A DNA stretch of 64,000 bases from Streptosporangium roseum DSM 43021 (lineage in GTDB: Bacteria; Actinomycetota; Actinomycetes; Streptosporangiales; Streptosporangiaceae), in NCBI RefSeq assembly GCF_000024865.1, contig NC_013595.1, positions 992,001-1,056,000 of the forward strand, given 5' to 3'. Below the pieces are notes generated by a model, which worked only from the letters and a program-made list of their open reading frames with translations, was not told where the DNA came from and made no database searches. Of the stretch, positions 1-7,238 are shown piece by piece. How positions within the stretch are numbered: position 1 is the stretch's first letter; the number at the start of each line of letters is the position of its first letter. The position numbers and the translations under genes were made by a program.

Positions 1-664
1 CCGGGCCGAAGCCCGCCAGATAGCGGCGGATCAGCTTCTTGGCCAGATCCGTTGTGGTTGCCGGCGTGGCGGCCGTTGCCATCGGGCGCCCCAGCCAGGC
101 CTCGGCGGGGGTGACCGAGACTTTCGACCGGTTGCCCCAGGAGCCCCACGCGCCGGTGGCCACGTCATGGACGAGCGGGGTGCGTAGCTCGAACTCTCCG
201 GCCAGGATTCGCCCGTCGATGCCGGGGTGGCGTCGGGCCAGCCGCCGGGCCAGTTCCTTGCGCGTCAGTGTTCCTCCCCCGAGCAGATCGAGTCCTTCGG
301 CCACCAAGGACGCCGCGTCCAGGCCGGTGCTGTTACGGGCGAAGTGGGGCGAGCCGGCAGTGCGATCGAGTACGGATTGCAGCAGCGGCCGCAGCCGGCG
401 GAAGTCGTCGGCTACGGCGAGGTGCTGGGTGCTGCGGAGCAGGCCGGAGCGGACCACCTTCCGATCCTGCAGCAGTGTGGTGAGCTGGGAGTGGGTGAAG
501 CCGTGGATCCTGCTCCACAGCCCGACGTAGGGCCAGTTGGGCTCTTGCGCCTGCAGTGCGACCAGGCGCCCGATCACCTCCAGCGGGGTGCGATCGGTAC
601 GGGCCAGCAGGAACTGGCGATCTAGCAGGGCCCGGTTCAGGGCCCTGCCGGAGAGGGTTGTCAC
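1..664 (-). CDS. Winged-helix AlkZ/YcaQ-like protein, partial
   Basis: Probable member of the winged-helix DNA-binding family that includes the AlkZ/YcaQ DNA glycosylases. About 221 N-terminal residues are present and the 3' end lies beyond the left edge. The segment ALQAQEPN carries a Q-A-Q triplet at residues 38-40, matching the QxQ motif that supplies catalytic glutamines in characterised AlkZ/YcaQ enzymes; a later stretch (LTRKELARRL, about 133-142) has winged-helix character. The GTG start overlaps the stop of the upstream oxidoreductase gene as GTGA, so the two are probably translationally coupled. Family placement rests on the motif and overall pattern. Many actinobacterial relatives have no assigned substrate, so a repair role is an inference. 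Confidence 0.75.
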   Translation of the reverse strand, partial: MTTLSGRALNRALLDRQFLLARTDRTPLEVIGRLVALQAQEPNWPYVGLWSRIHGFTHSQLTTLLQDRKVVRSGLLRSTQHLAVADDFRRLRPLLQSVLDRTAGSPHFARNSTGLDAASLVAEGLDLLGGGTLTRKELARRLARRHPGIDGRILAGEFELRTPLVHDVATGAWGSWGNRSKVSVTPAEAWLGRPMATAATPATTTDLAKKLIRRYLAGFGP

Positions 665-1644
665 GACAGCCACACCGAGACATTGCCCCGGTAGGACCCC
701 TGGAGCAGGGACAAGAACGCCTGCGGCACGTCCTCGATCCCGCCCTTGATGACCGTCTGCGGGTAGACGAAGCGGCCCTCACCCAGCCAGGTGCTGAAGT
801 GTTCCCGCCAGGCGGCGACCTGGTCGGGGGTGTGGTAGCAGGAGAACGGCAGCAGCTCGACGTTCCGGGCCTGGGCCGCGGCGTGATCGGGCTTGGGGAA
901 GCGCTCCGCCGCATCGCCGAGCTGGCTGGACAGCGAGCCGCACAGCGCGAAGCGGGCGCCGGGCCTGGCCGCCTGCAGCGCGGCCTGATACTGCTCGCCG
1001 CCCACGACGTCGAAGAACACCGAGATGCCCTCGGGCGCGAGTTCCCGGAGCCGGTCGGCCGCCGAGCCGTCGTGATAGTCGAACGCGGCGTCGTAGCCGA
1101 GCTCGTTCACCAGATAGTCGACCTTGGCCGGGCTGCCGGCGCTGCCGATCACCCGCGCCGCGCCCAGGCACTTGGCGATCTGCCCGGCCAGCGAGCCGAC
1201 CCCGCCCGCCGCGCCGGAGACGAACACCACGTCGCCCTCGCCGACGGCCGCCACGTCGGCCATCCCGTAGTAGGCCGTCGGCCCCTGACCGAGGTAGTAG
1301 CCGGGGTCCGCGACGGGATCAAGCTTGATGTACTGGGCGGCTGGGCCCGCCGAGTACTCGCTCCAGCCGGTCATCGACTGGACCAGGTCGCCAACCGCGA
1401 GCTCGGGGCTGTCGGACCGGACGACGGTGCCGATGGCGGCCACGCCCACCCGCCGGCCCGGCTGCCAGGCCGGTACCGGGATGGTGCAGTCGGCGCGCAT
1501 CAGCTCCAGGTAGGTCGCGGCGAGTCCTACCTGATCGGTTCGCACCAGAACCTCGCCGTCCACCTCGGTTGTGGCGACGGTGAAGTTGTCGAGTGCCGGT
1601 GCGCCGGCGATCTGCGCGGCCAGCCGGATCTCACGGGTGATCAT
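661..1644 (-). CDS. MDR-superfamily NADP-dependent oxidoreductase (zinc-free)
   Basis: A 327-residue medium-chain dehydrogenase/reductase of the zinc-independent quinone-oxidoreductase/enoyl-reductase type, expected to reduce an activated double bond or quinone with NADPH in the cytosol. The GroES-like half is followed by a Rossmann half with the glycine-rich loop SGAAGGVG at residues 143-150. I see none of the clustered cysteines of zinc-binding alcohol dehydrogenases. It ends inside the start of the AlkZ-like gene (4-nt overlap) and diverges from a WYL regulator about 90 nt away, a common arrangement for a regulator controlling a nearby reductase. Substrate cannot be read from the sequence. 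Confidence 0.85.
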   Translation of the reverse strand: MITREIRLAAQIAGAPALDNFTVATTEVDGEVLVRTDQVGLAATYLELMRADCTIPVPAWQPGRRVGVAAIGTVVRSDSPELAVGDLVQSMTGWSEYSAGPAAQYIKLDPVADPGYYLGQGPTAYYGMADVAAVGEGDVVFVSGAAGGVGSLAGQIAKCLGAARVIGSAGSPAKVDYLVNELGYDAAFDYHDGSAADRLRELAPEGISVFFDVVGGEQYQAALQAARPGARFALCGSLSSQLGDAAERFPKPDHAAAQARNVELLPFSCYHTPDQVAAWREHFSTWLGEGRFVYPQTVIKGGIEDVPQAFLSLLQGSYRGNVSVWLS

Positions 1645-1692
1645 TTCTTGGTCCTTAGGTCGGTACGGCCTTCGAGATCGACTCTAAAGAGG

Positions 1693-1717
1693 CTTCCGGT
1701 CACTTTTTGACCGGAAG
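1693..1717. promoter_or_regulatory. Perfect palindrome, candidate operator
   Basis: CTTCCGGTCA, five spacer bases, then TGACCGGAAG: a perfect 10+5+10 palindrome in the short divergent gap between the oxidoreductase and the WYL regulator, ending 18 nt before the regulator's ATG. Its position suits an operator read by the adjacent regulator. The T-run in the centre could also suggest a hairpin, but neither neighbour ends here, so a terminator is unlikely. Confidence 0.6.
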
Positions 1718-1735
1718 TCGGGTGAGGATGACGGT

Positions 1736-2818
1736 ATGGCGAACACCAGCTCACGGACCCTCAGACTGCTCTCGCTGCTGCAGACCCACCGCCACTGGCC
1801 CGGCATGGAATTGGCCGACCGGCTGGGAGTGTCCGAGCGGACCCTCCGCCGCGACGTTGACCGGCTGCGTGAGCTCGGCTACCCGGTCAGCGCGGCCCGG
1901 GGCACGGACGGCGGCTACCAGCTCGCGTCCGGCGCCGTCCTGCCGCCGCTGCTGCTGGACGACGAGGAGGCGGTGGCCCTCGCGGTGGGCATCGGCGACG
2001 CGGCACAGAGCGGGATCGCCGGGATGCAGGAGGCGTCGCTGCGCGCGCTCACCAAGGTGGTCCGGGTCCTGCCGCCCCGGCTGCGGGCCAGGGTGGACGC
2101 CCTGCGGGCGATGACCCTCTCCGTCGCCGCGTCCGGGCCGGTTGTCGCGGCGGGGGTGCTCACCGTGGTCGCCCAGGCCTGCCGGGACCAGGAGCGGCTG
2201 CGGTTCGGCTACACGGCCAGGGGCGCCGCGTCCACCGACCGCGAGGTCGAGCCGTACCGCGTCGTCGCACTCGGTGGACGCTGGTACCTGGTCGCCTACG
2301 ACCTGACCCGGCACGACTGGCGCAGCTTCCGCCTCGACAGGTTGATCGAACCGGCCGCGACCGGCACGCGCTTCCGGCCGCGTCCGCTCCCGGCCGAGGA
2401 CGCCGCGGCCTTCGTCCAGGCAGCGAGCGGCGCCCCGGCCCCGTACCAGGTCGAGGCGCTCGTCCACGCCCCCGCGACCCGGGTACGGCAGGCGGTCGGT
2501 CAGTGGGGCACTGTCGAGCCGCTCGACCACGACACCTGCCGGCTCACCATGACCTCGACCTCCCTCGACTGGCCGACCCAGGCGCTGGGCAATATCGGTG
2601 CCGAGTTCGACGTGCTGGGGCCGCCGGAGTTCGCCGCGCATGTCCAGGAGTGGGGCGCCCGCTTCACCCGAGCCATCAGAACGCCGCGGCAACCGGCGCA
2701 CCCCTGGCCAGACGGCAGTGACAGCGAACCACGCCCGCCTCTGGCCGACCCAGGGAGCATGTCACCAATGGGCCCGGGACCGTCGGGGAGCGTGGCCGGC
2801 CACGGTTCATCGGGATAG
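1736..2818 (+). CDS. YafY-type HTH/WYL transcriptional regulator
   Basis: A 360-residue DeoR-like regulator. Residues 1-60 form a winged helix (MELADRLGVSERTLRRDVDR), and about 140-230 form the WYL ligand-binding domain (EPYRVVALGGRWYLVAYD, then FRLDRL). WYL proteins bind nucleic-acid-like or small ligands and act as repressors or activators. It diverges from the oxidoreductase/AlkZ-like pair over a perfect palindrome, so control of that pair and of itself is the simplest reading. Odd point: homology-like sequence ends near residue 320, and the last 40 residues are a Pro/Gly/Ser tail of intergenic character, suggesting the original stop was lost and the frame reads on into decayed DNA. Confidence 0.85.
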   Translation: MANTSSRTLRLLSLLQTHRHWPGMELADRLGVSERTLRRDVDRLRELGYPVSAARGTDGGYQLASGAVLPPLLLDDEEAVALAVGIGDAAQSGIAGMQEASLRALTKVVRVLPPRLRARVDALRAMTLSVAASGPVVAAGVLTVVAQACRDQERLRFGYTARGAASTDREVEPYRVVALGGRWYLVAYDLTRHDWRSFRLDRLIEPAATGTRFRPRPLPAEDAAAFVQAASGAPAPYQVEALVHAPATRVRQAVGQWGTVEPLDHDTCRLTMTSTSLDWPTQALGNIGAEFDVLGPPEFAAHVQEWGARFTRAIRTPRQPAHPWPDGSDSEPRPPLADPGSMSPMGPGPSGSVAGHGSSG

Positions 2819-2929
2819 TCTGGCCAACGCATGCTCAACAGGGCGCGAGCGCATCGACTGCCGCCCAACTAATGATCATCAGTTGCATCGTGTTCATCTC
2901 GATGTGGGAGCGGAGCAGCCTCCGGCCGG

Positions 2930-3265
2930 GAGATCCAGGCGAGTGATACCGGCGACCTCGGTTCGGCCGTGGTCGCCATCGGTGACTACGCCGTCGGCAT
3001 CGGCGCGGAGACGGAGAACCGCCTTCGCCTGTCCCTCACCCGTGAGATTGCCGCCCGAGTGCAACGGGTGCGGATGTTCGGATCAGCCGCGGTCGACCTC
3101 GCCTGGGTAGCCGAAGGCAAGATCGACACCAACATCATGATCAGCAGCAATCCGTGGGACACCGCGGCAGGAGTGCTGATCGCCCGTGAGGCCGGATCGA
3201 TTACTGCCACACAGACAATGAGCCCATTCCAACTTGATCATGCATCACGGGCTCGTCGCAGATGA
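2930..3265 (+). pseudogene. Inositol monophosphatase family remnant
   Basis: A C-terminal piece of an inositol-monophosphatase-like phosphatase. Recognisable segments are AIGDYAVGIGA, RVRMFGSAAVDLAWVAEGKID and NPWDTAAGVLIAREAG, which correspond to the family's second metal/substrate signature (the W-D of the NPWD motif). The first catalytic half with the DPIDGT-type motif is absent, the reading frame has no credible start codon or ribosome-binding site, and the tail after REAG is unrelated to the family. Interpreted as a dead fragment left by deletion or recombination. A functional half-protein is very unlikely. Confidence 0.65.
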
Positions 3266-3947
3266 AGCATCTTGCTCCTGACCTGGCAGCGGGGGCATCG
3301 GCGTATCGCCGGCCGTCCGGGGCGGCGGCTTTCACTACCTGCCCGATCTCCATGCAGATCCTATGGACGCGTTCAGGAGACATGCCCACCGCGCCTTCCT
3401 GCTGAGCGAATGAAACAGAAAACTATTGGGCATCCATCCGGAGGGCTGTTTCCGATTCGGGGGCGCGCTCCAAGCGCGCACTCGTCCGACTGATCGTCAC
3501 CGTGGCCATCGACGACACCCGCATCGCCGTCCACGACGAGCAGGAGCCCCTCAAGTCGGTGACCGGAACCACCATCCAGGGGGTCACCGGGATCAAAGAG
3601 AAAGCGCATACCGAGCAGAGAGATCGTCCAGGTCGTGTCAAGCGTCATCCGAAGCCGAAACGCCAAGCATCAAGCGAGTCGCGACACCGGACGTAGCGAG
3701 TAGCCTGCCGAATTGTTCTTGCAGGTATCAAGGCGCCGCCGCACGGCCCTCCACCCACCCGTCCGCCGTCCGGGCGCGCGGCGCGGGCGCCGGTCCCGAA
3801 CGGCGGCGGAAATCGGGCCGCCCGCCGTGCCGCTCGCCCGCCGTACCCACCCGACCGGCCGCACGGGGCCGCACCGCCACCGGACCGGGATTCACTCTTC
3901 ATCGCCCTGCTGCCGGGGTGTTGTCAGCCCGGTGCAACGCACATACG
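3266..3947. other. Decayed intergenic DNA
   Basis: About 680 bases without an intact gene. A small minus-strand frame encodes a CxxC-bearing peptide (CFICDEPV) that I do not recognise. The plus strand at 3481-3696 reads as the tail of an unknown protein. The remainder is GC-rich sequence without codon structure. Together with the phosphatase remnant upstream and the tRNA half downstream it looks like a site of past insertion and deletion. No terminal inverted repeats of an insertion sequence are visible. Confidence 0.4.
3481..3696 (+). pseudogene. Possible C-terminal tail of an integrase/transposase
   Basis: An open stretch with protein-like composition. The segment TVAIDDTRIAVHDE, followed by a basic tail rich in K, R and P, resembles the C-terminal beta-strand region after the DDE core in IS481/IS3-type transposases. 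No catalytic part, start codon or terminal repeats are visible. The match is only by feel and could be wrong; the alternative is an unrelated decayed gene. Confidence 0.22.
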
Positions 3948-3999
3948 AGTTGTCAGGGTGTCCCTGACGACCTATGGTGTCAGGGACACCCTGACAACT
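3948..3999 (+). promoter_or_regulatory. Promoter embedded in a double palindromic operator
   Basis: Two copies of the 17-bp palindrome GTCAGGG-N3-CCCTGAC (centres 27 bp apart) sit as perfect mirror images, forming a 21-bp inverted repeat with a 10-bp spacer. A sigma70-type promoter threads through them: TTGTCA at 3950-3955 lies in the first palindrome, TATGGT at 3973-3978 lies between the two, with a 17-bp spacing. The predicted transcription start falls in the second palindrome. An AGGAG ribosome-binding site follows just before the GTG of the zinc-finger gene. Occupancy of either palindrome should block transcription. Confidence 0.8.
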
Positions 4000-4011
4000 T
4001 AGGAGTGTGCT

Positions 4012-4383
4012 GTGACACTGCCTGACACCCTGACCGGACTCGCTCGATGCTCCTTCTGTGGCAAGCCGGCCACCGAGGTCGACAAGCTGGTCGCCGGCCC
4101 TGGGGTGTACATCTGCAACGAGTGTGTGGCTCTGTCCGCATCGATCATCGACGGGAGCCCCGAAAGCTCCGCGGGATCGCGCGTGCCCGTATGGGAGTCG
4201 CTGACTGACGAGGAGATGCTGAGCCACATTCCGCGCGTCGCCGCGCACATCGACCAGGCCGAGGCTGACCTGCGCTCATGGGCGCAGGAACTGCGCCGGC
4301 GCGGCGTCACCTGGGCCAGGCTCGGGGAAGCTCTCGGGATCACCCGCCAGTCCGCGTGGGGGCGGTTCTCCGGCGAGGAGTGA
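4012..4383 (+). CDS. ClpX-type zinc-finger protein with C-terminal HTH
   Basis: A 123-residue protein. Residues 10-50 form the C4 zinc finger of the ClpX family (C13-F-S... pattern C13xxC16 ... C35xxC38, with YICNECV), which in ClpX mediates dimerisation and adaptor binding. There is no AAA+ part. The C-terminal third (DLRSWAQELRRRG, then LGEALGITRQSAWGRF) has helix-turn-helix character, so a small DNA-binding regulator with a zinc dimerisation module is likely. The GTG start is fixed by AGGAG seven bases upstream. Its promoter is interleaved with two identical palindromes, suggesting autorepression. Function and targets are unknown. Confidence 0.8.
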   Translation: MTLPDTLTGLARCSFCGKPATEVDKLVAGPGVYICNECVALSASIIDGSPESSAGSRVPVWESLTDEEMLSHIPRVAAHIDQAEADLRSWAQELRRRGVTWARLGEALGITRQSAWGRFSGEE

Positions 4384-4754
4384 CGCGATCCGGGACAGCC
4401 CGCCTGCGTCTGGGGGTCTTTCGTACGGCATGATCCCGGTATGCGTGGCGAGGGTGGGCTGTTCCAGGCCGGCCTCTCACGATCGCCTGATGGCGGCTGA
4501 TCTCCGAAGGTGGCCGGGGGTGATCGACGGTCCGGGACTTCGTTCCTGATGACGGTGTGGGCGCGTTCCCTGATCCGATCGGATGTCTCCGTACCGGCCC
4601 ACCGAGCATCACATGCGGAGGTGGGGGCGTGCTGGCCGTGTCGTTCGCGTACCGGTAGGGGCGGGGAACGAGGGGGAATCACGGGGACTCACGGGCAGGG
4701 CGGAACCGCCCCTGAACCGGGCGGCAGCAGGTCACGGAGCAGGGGAGCCGAAAA
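4384..4754. other. Intergenic region left of the tRNA half
   Basis: About 370 bases with no convincing gene on either strand. The sequence runs directly into the anticodon loop of a truncated tRNA, so the tRNA 5' half has been replaced by this DNA. It may derive from an integrated element, but I recognise no integrase or excisionase motif. Confidence 0.4.
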
Positions 4755-4796
4755 CTTGTAAACCGCGGGTCAGGGGTTCGATTCCCCTTGTCGGCT
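4755..4796 (+). tRNA. 3' half of tRNA-Thr(TGT), truncated; candidate att scar
   Basis: From the anticodon loop onward every part of a tRNA is present at canonical length: loop CTTGTAA (anticodon TGT), 3' anticodon stem ACCGC, a 5-nt variable region, T-arm AGGGG-TTCGATT-CCCCT with a perfect stem, 3' acceptor strand TGTCGGC and discriminator T. The partner strands are missing: the bases before the loop (GAAAA) do not pair with ACCGC, and no GCCGACA acceptor strand or D-arm lies upstream. A break exactly at the anticodon loop is typical of tyrosine-recombinase attachment sites. It cannot fold into a functional tRNA. Confidence 0.65.
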
Positions 4797-4827
4797 CGCA
4801 GTGCAGATTGTCGGCTCGCAGTGCAGA
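4788..4827 (+). repeat. Exact 20-bp tandem duplication of the tRNA 3' end
   Basis: Two head-to-tail copies of TTGTCGGCTCGCAGTGCAGA, each holding the 3' acceptor strand and the bases just after the tRNA. A duplicated tRNA end is what slippage or repeated recombination at an attachment site would leave. Confidence 0.85.
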
Positions 4828-4864
4828 GGCCCAGACCAGGGAGATGATCCCTTGACCTGGGCCT
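4827..4864 (+). terminator. Hairpin after the tRNA remnant
   Basis: An inverted repeat opens with AGGCCCAG and closes with CTGGGCCT, with further near-perfect pairing towards the centre, followed by a short pyrimidine-rich run. Probably the old terminator of the tRNA gene. Confidence 0.55.
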
Positions 4865-5232
4865 TCGTCGTTCCTGGGCCTTCCGGCGGCCGCGTGCCAC
4901 CCACATTTTCGATCTTCCTTTCCCGTGCCCCGCTGAACGGGCTGCCGAGATCCGGGGGAGTCGTCCGGGAGCTTGCCGCCGCCGCCGATCCCGACCAGAG
5001 CGGTGGCAGCTCGGAGCGTTCCCCGTCCAGGTCGCCGGAGCGTTCCCCGCATCACCGCGGCAGTCCGCAGCGGCCTGAACCACACCGGCTGATCCTCGAC
5101 GGGGTCTGTTTCGCCGCTGTCTCCTACGCGTGGGGCTGGTACGGCGAGGAGGCGAGTCCGAGCGGGATGTAATGTCCCGCCCCTCTGCTCGCCAAGAAGG
5201 GGAAACCCCCGAGCTAGCGGAAGGCGCAGTGG
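4865..5232. other. Intergenic region upstream of the sigma-factor gene
   Basis: No gene is supported here. Two copies of CGGAGCGTTCCCCG lie 24 bp apart near 5012 and 5036, and a small palindrome GCGGGA-N7-TCCCGC lies at 5162-5180. Either could belong to the promoter region of the downstream sigma operon, since ECF operons are often self-activated, but I cannot assign a -35/-10 pair. Confidence 0.35.
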
Positions 5233-5808
5233 ATGGCAGACATTCCACCGGAGGATCTCCGGCAGACGATGCGAGATCCCGAGGCGTTCGAGGTCTTCTA
5301 CCGAAGACACACCGAACGCGTGAGCCGCTTCGTGGCCCGCCGGATGACCGATCCGCACACGGTGGACGACCTCACCACCGAGGTCTTCCTGGCCGCCATC
5401 GACACGGCGGACACCTACCGGCCCGACCGGGGCAGCCAGGAGGCGTGGTTGTTCGGCATCGCGCGCAACGTGGTGGCGTCCGAGCTGCGCAGAGCGGCCA
5501 GGGAACTGCACAAGAGCGGCAGGGCCGCGGGGCGCCGCCCCCTGGACAGCGACGACATCGCGCGTCTGGAGGAACGCATCGACGCCGAACGGGCCGCCCG
5601 CCCGCTTCTGTCGGCCATCGCGCGGCTGCCCAAGAGCCTGAGGGCCGTGGCCGAGCTGGTGGACATCGACGGCCTGTCCGTCACCGACGCCGCCGCGGCC
5701 CTGCGCATCCGCGTCGCCACCGCCCGGGTGCGGCTGCATCGCGCGCGCCGCCGGCTCATGACCGAGTCCGGCAACCGCCCGGAGACCATCTTGGAAGGAT
5801 CGTCATGA
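5233..5808 (+). CDS. ECF-type RNA polymerase sigma factor
   Basis: A 191-residue group 4 sigma factor. Region 2 covers about residues 15-85 (FEVFYRRHTERVSRFVARR, then DLTTEVFLAAIDTADTYRPD and AWLFGIARNVV, the -10 recognition and melting segment). Region 4 covers about 125-180 (ARLPKSLRAVAELVDIDGLSVTDAAAALRI, then ATARVRLHRARRRL, the -35 recognition helix-turn-helix). The start is ATG with a purine-rich upstream stretch. The stop overlaps the start of the next gene as ATGA, so a membrane protein is co-translated and is the natural candidate for its regulator. The target regulon cannot be deduced. Confidence 0.92.
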   Translation: MADIPPEDLRQTMRDPEAFEVFYRRHTERVSRFVARRMTDPHTVDDLTTEVFLAAIDTADTYRPDRGSQEAWLFGIARNVVASELRRAARELHKSGRAAGRRPLDSDDIARLEERIDAERAARPLLSAIARLPKSLRAVAELVDIDGLSVTDAAAALRIRVATARVRLHRARRRLMTESGNRPETILEGSS

Positions 5809-6692
5809 ACGGATCTCTCGCCGGTTTCGAAGAGCGCCGGCTGGCCGAGCTGAAGGAGCATGTGGCGGCGCGGGCGGCGGCCGAGCGGGTCGGACGGCCA
5901 CGCCGCCGGATCGTCCTGGCCGTGGCGGCAGGGGTGGCGGTCGCCGCCGTGGCGAGCGTGGTCACGGCCTCGTCCGTAGGCGGGGCCGCCCCCGCCTACG
6001 CCGTCACCAAGGACTCCGACGGCATCGTGTACGTCACCGTGCGTGGCACCGTACCCGGCGGCGACCCGGACGTGAAGGGGCTGACCAGGCAGCTCCAGAG
6101 CCTCAACGTGCCCGCCATCGTGGACTACATCCCGGCGGGCCAGAAATGCAAGGAGCCGCGCGGCGCCATCGTGACGGACATCCCCGGGGGGCTCTACCAC
6201 GCGCCCAGGAACATCCCCGGCGACCCCGGGGCCTGGCAGATGCAGATCAACACCAAGCTGTTCGAGCCCGGCCAGACCTTCGTCTGGACCCTGTATGTCG
6301 ATCCCGTCAACGGATGGAACGGCACCAGCACGATCCTCATGCGGGACCCGGTGGCGCCCTGCGAGCTGGTCCCCGACGACCGGCCGCACTACCTGGCGAG
6401 GACGCCTCCGCCCTGGGGGAAGGCGACGTCGCTGGGCGGGTACCAGGTGGAGGGCAAGACCGTGGGCGAGGTCATGCCGGAGATCGACAAGCGCGGCCTC
6501 AAAGTCACCTACCTGGTCACCGAGCCCGCTCCCGACAAGCTGCGCGATCCGGACATGCTCTACGTGATGTACCCCACCAAGCAGAACACCCCGGTGGGCA
6601 ACGACTGGTCCGTCTGGCAGGCGGATGAGCTGGCGAAGGGAGTGATCCGCCTGTATGTCACGCAGAAACCCGCCACGCCGCGGCATCGCTGA
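5805..6692 (+). CDS. Membrane-anchored partner of the ECF sigma factor
   Basis: A 295-residue protein with a charged cytoplasmic N-terminus (residues 1-37), one transmembrane helix (about 38-60, IVLAVAAGVAVAAVASVV) and a long exported domain. The start is chosen at the ATG overlapping the sigma gene stop; the same frame is open further upstream but that would read through the sigma gene. The cytoplasmic part lacks the HxxxCxxC zinc motif of ZAS anti-sigma factors, so anti-sigma activity is inferred from gene order only. Near the C-terminus GKTVGEVMPEIDKRGLKV resembles a PASTA-like repeat, which would fit extracellular ligand sensing. The paired gene order recurs at 43.8-45.6 kb. Confidence 0.75.
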   Translation: MNGSLAGFEERRLAELKEHVAARAAAERVGRPRRRIVLAVAAGVAVAAVASVVTASSVGGAAPAYAVTKDSDGIVYVTVRGTVPGGDPDVKGLTRQLQSLNVPAIVDYIPAGQKCKEPRGAIVTDIPGGLYHAPRNIPGDPGAWQMQINTKLFEPGQTFVWTLYVDPVNGWNGTSTILMRDPVAPCELVPDDRPHYLARTPPPWGKATSLGGYQVEGKTVGEVMPEIDKRGLKVTYLVTEPAPDKLRDPDMLYVMYPTKQNTPVGNDWSVWQADELAKGVIRLYVTQKPATPRHR

Positions 6693-6859
6693 ACCGGCGA
6701 TGCCGCGGAGACGCCCAGATCCACTTCCGGGATCACATTCCGGGATCACAAACATGATCGACTGCTGGCCGTGTCCCGGCTGGACCCGGTGACGAGCCAG
6801 GACCGGTTGAGCGGGCGCGTCCTGGTGAACCCCGTGGTTCCCCAGCCCCCTCATGGACC

Positions 6860-6893
6860 CGGAGCCGACGATCACGTGCGATCGTCGGCTCCG
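6860..6893 (+). terminator. Strong hairpin terminator of the sigma operon
   Basis: CGGAGCCGACGATC and its exact complement flank a six-base loop, a 14-bp uninterrupted stem about 170 nt after the operon's last stop codon. A poly-T tail is lacking, as is usual for actinobacterial terminators. Confidence 0.7.
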
Positions 6894-7238
6894 GCACGCG
6901 CCCCGTCCGCGCGGGCGGCCACGGGCCCAGCTCGCTCAAAAGCACCTGCATCAGGCGTCGCAGCCCTCAGCCCTCAGCCCCCAACCCCCAGCCTCAGCCC
7001 CCAACCCCCAGGCGTCAGCCCCAGCATCCAGGCCCCAGCCTCCGCGCGCCGGAGCAATCACCGGCGCGCACCTCGTCGTGCCCGCATCCCGCCGTTCACG
7101 TCGGCGGTCACTCCGGACCGACTTGACACCCCCGCCCAGCGGATGTCTCAGCCCCGGCCCACCGGGGACCCGGGTCGCTGTCCTGCCTGACGCTGATGCC
7201 CTGCGGCACATCGGGAAGGTGCCGGGTGTGACCAGAGA
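6894..7238. other. C-rich low-complexity intergenic region
   Basis: No gene is supported. Positions 6958-7035 carry irregular repeats built from CAGCCCTCAGCCC and CAACCCCCAG units, a strongly strand-biased C run that looks like slippage-expanded sequence. The end of the lectin gene (minus strand) follows. Confidence 0.5.

Noticed and set aside
3201..3389. Minus-strand frame with CFICDEP motif considered as a small zinc protein
   Set aside because: Only one CxxC pair, no ribosome-binding site, and it overlaps the phosphatase remnant; support is too weak for a gene call.
4755..4796. An intact functional tRNA-Thr gene
   Set aside because: No 5' acceptor strand, D-arm or 5' anticodon stem exists upstream, so it cannot form a cloverleaf.
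4732..5739. Long minus-strand frame across the tRNA half and the sigma gene
   Set aside because: Its start lies inside the sigma gene and part of it is the complement of a tRNA, whose mistranslation gives a familiar RIGFEPLT-type artefact.
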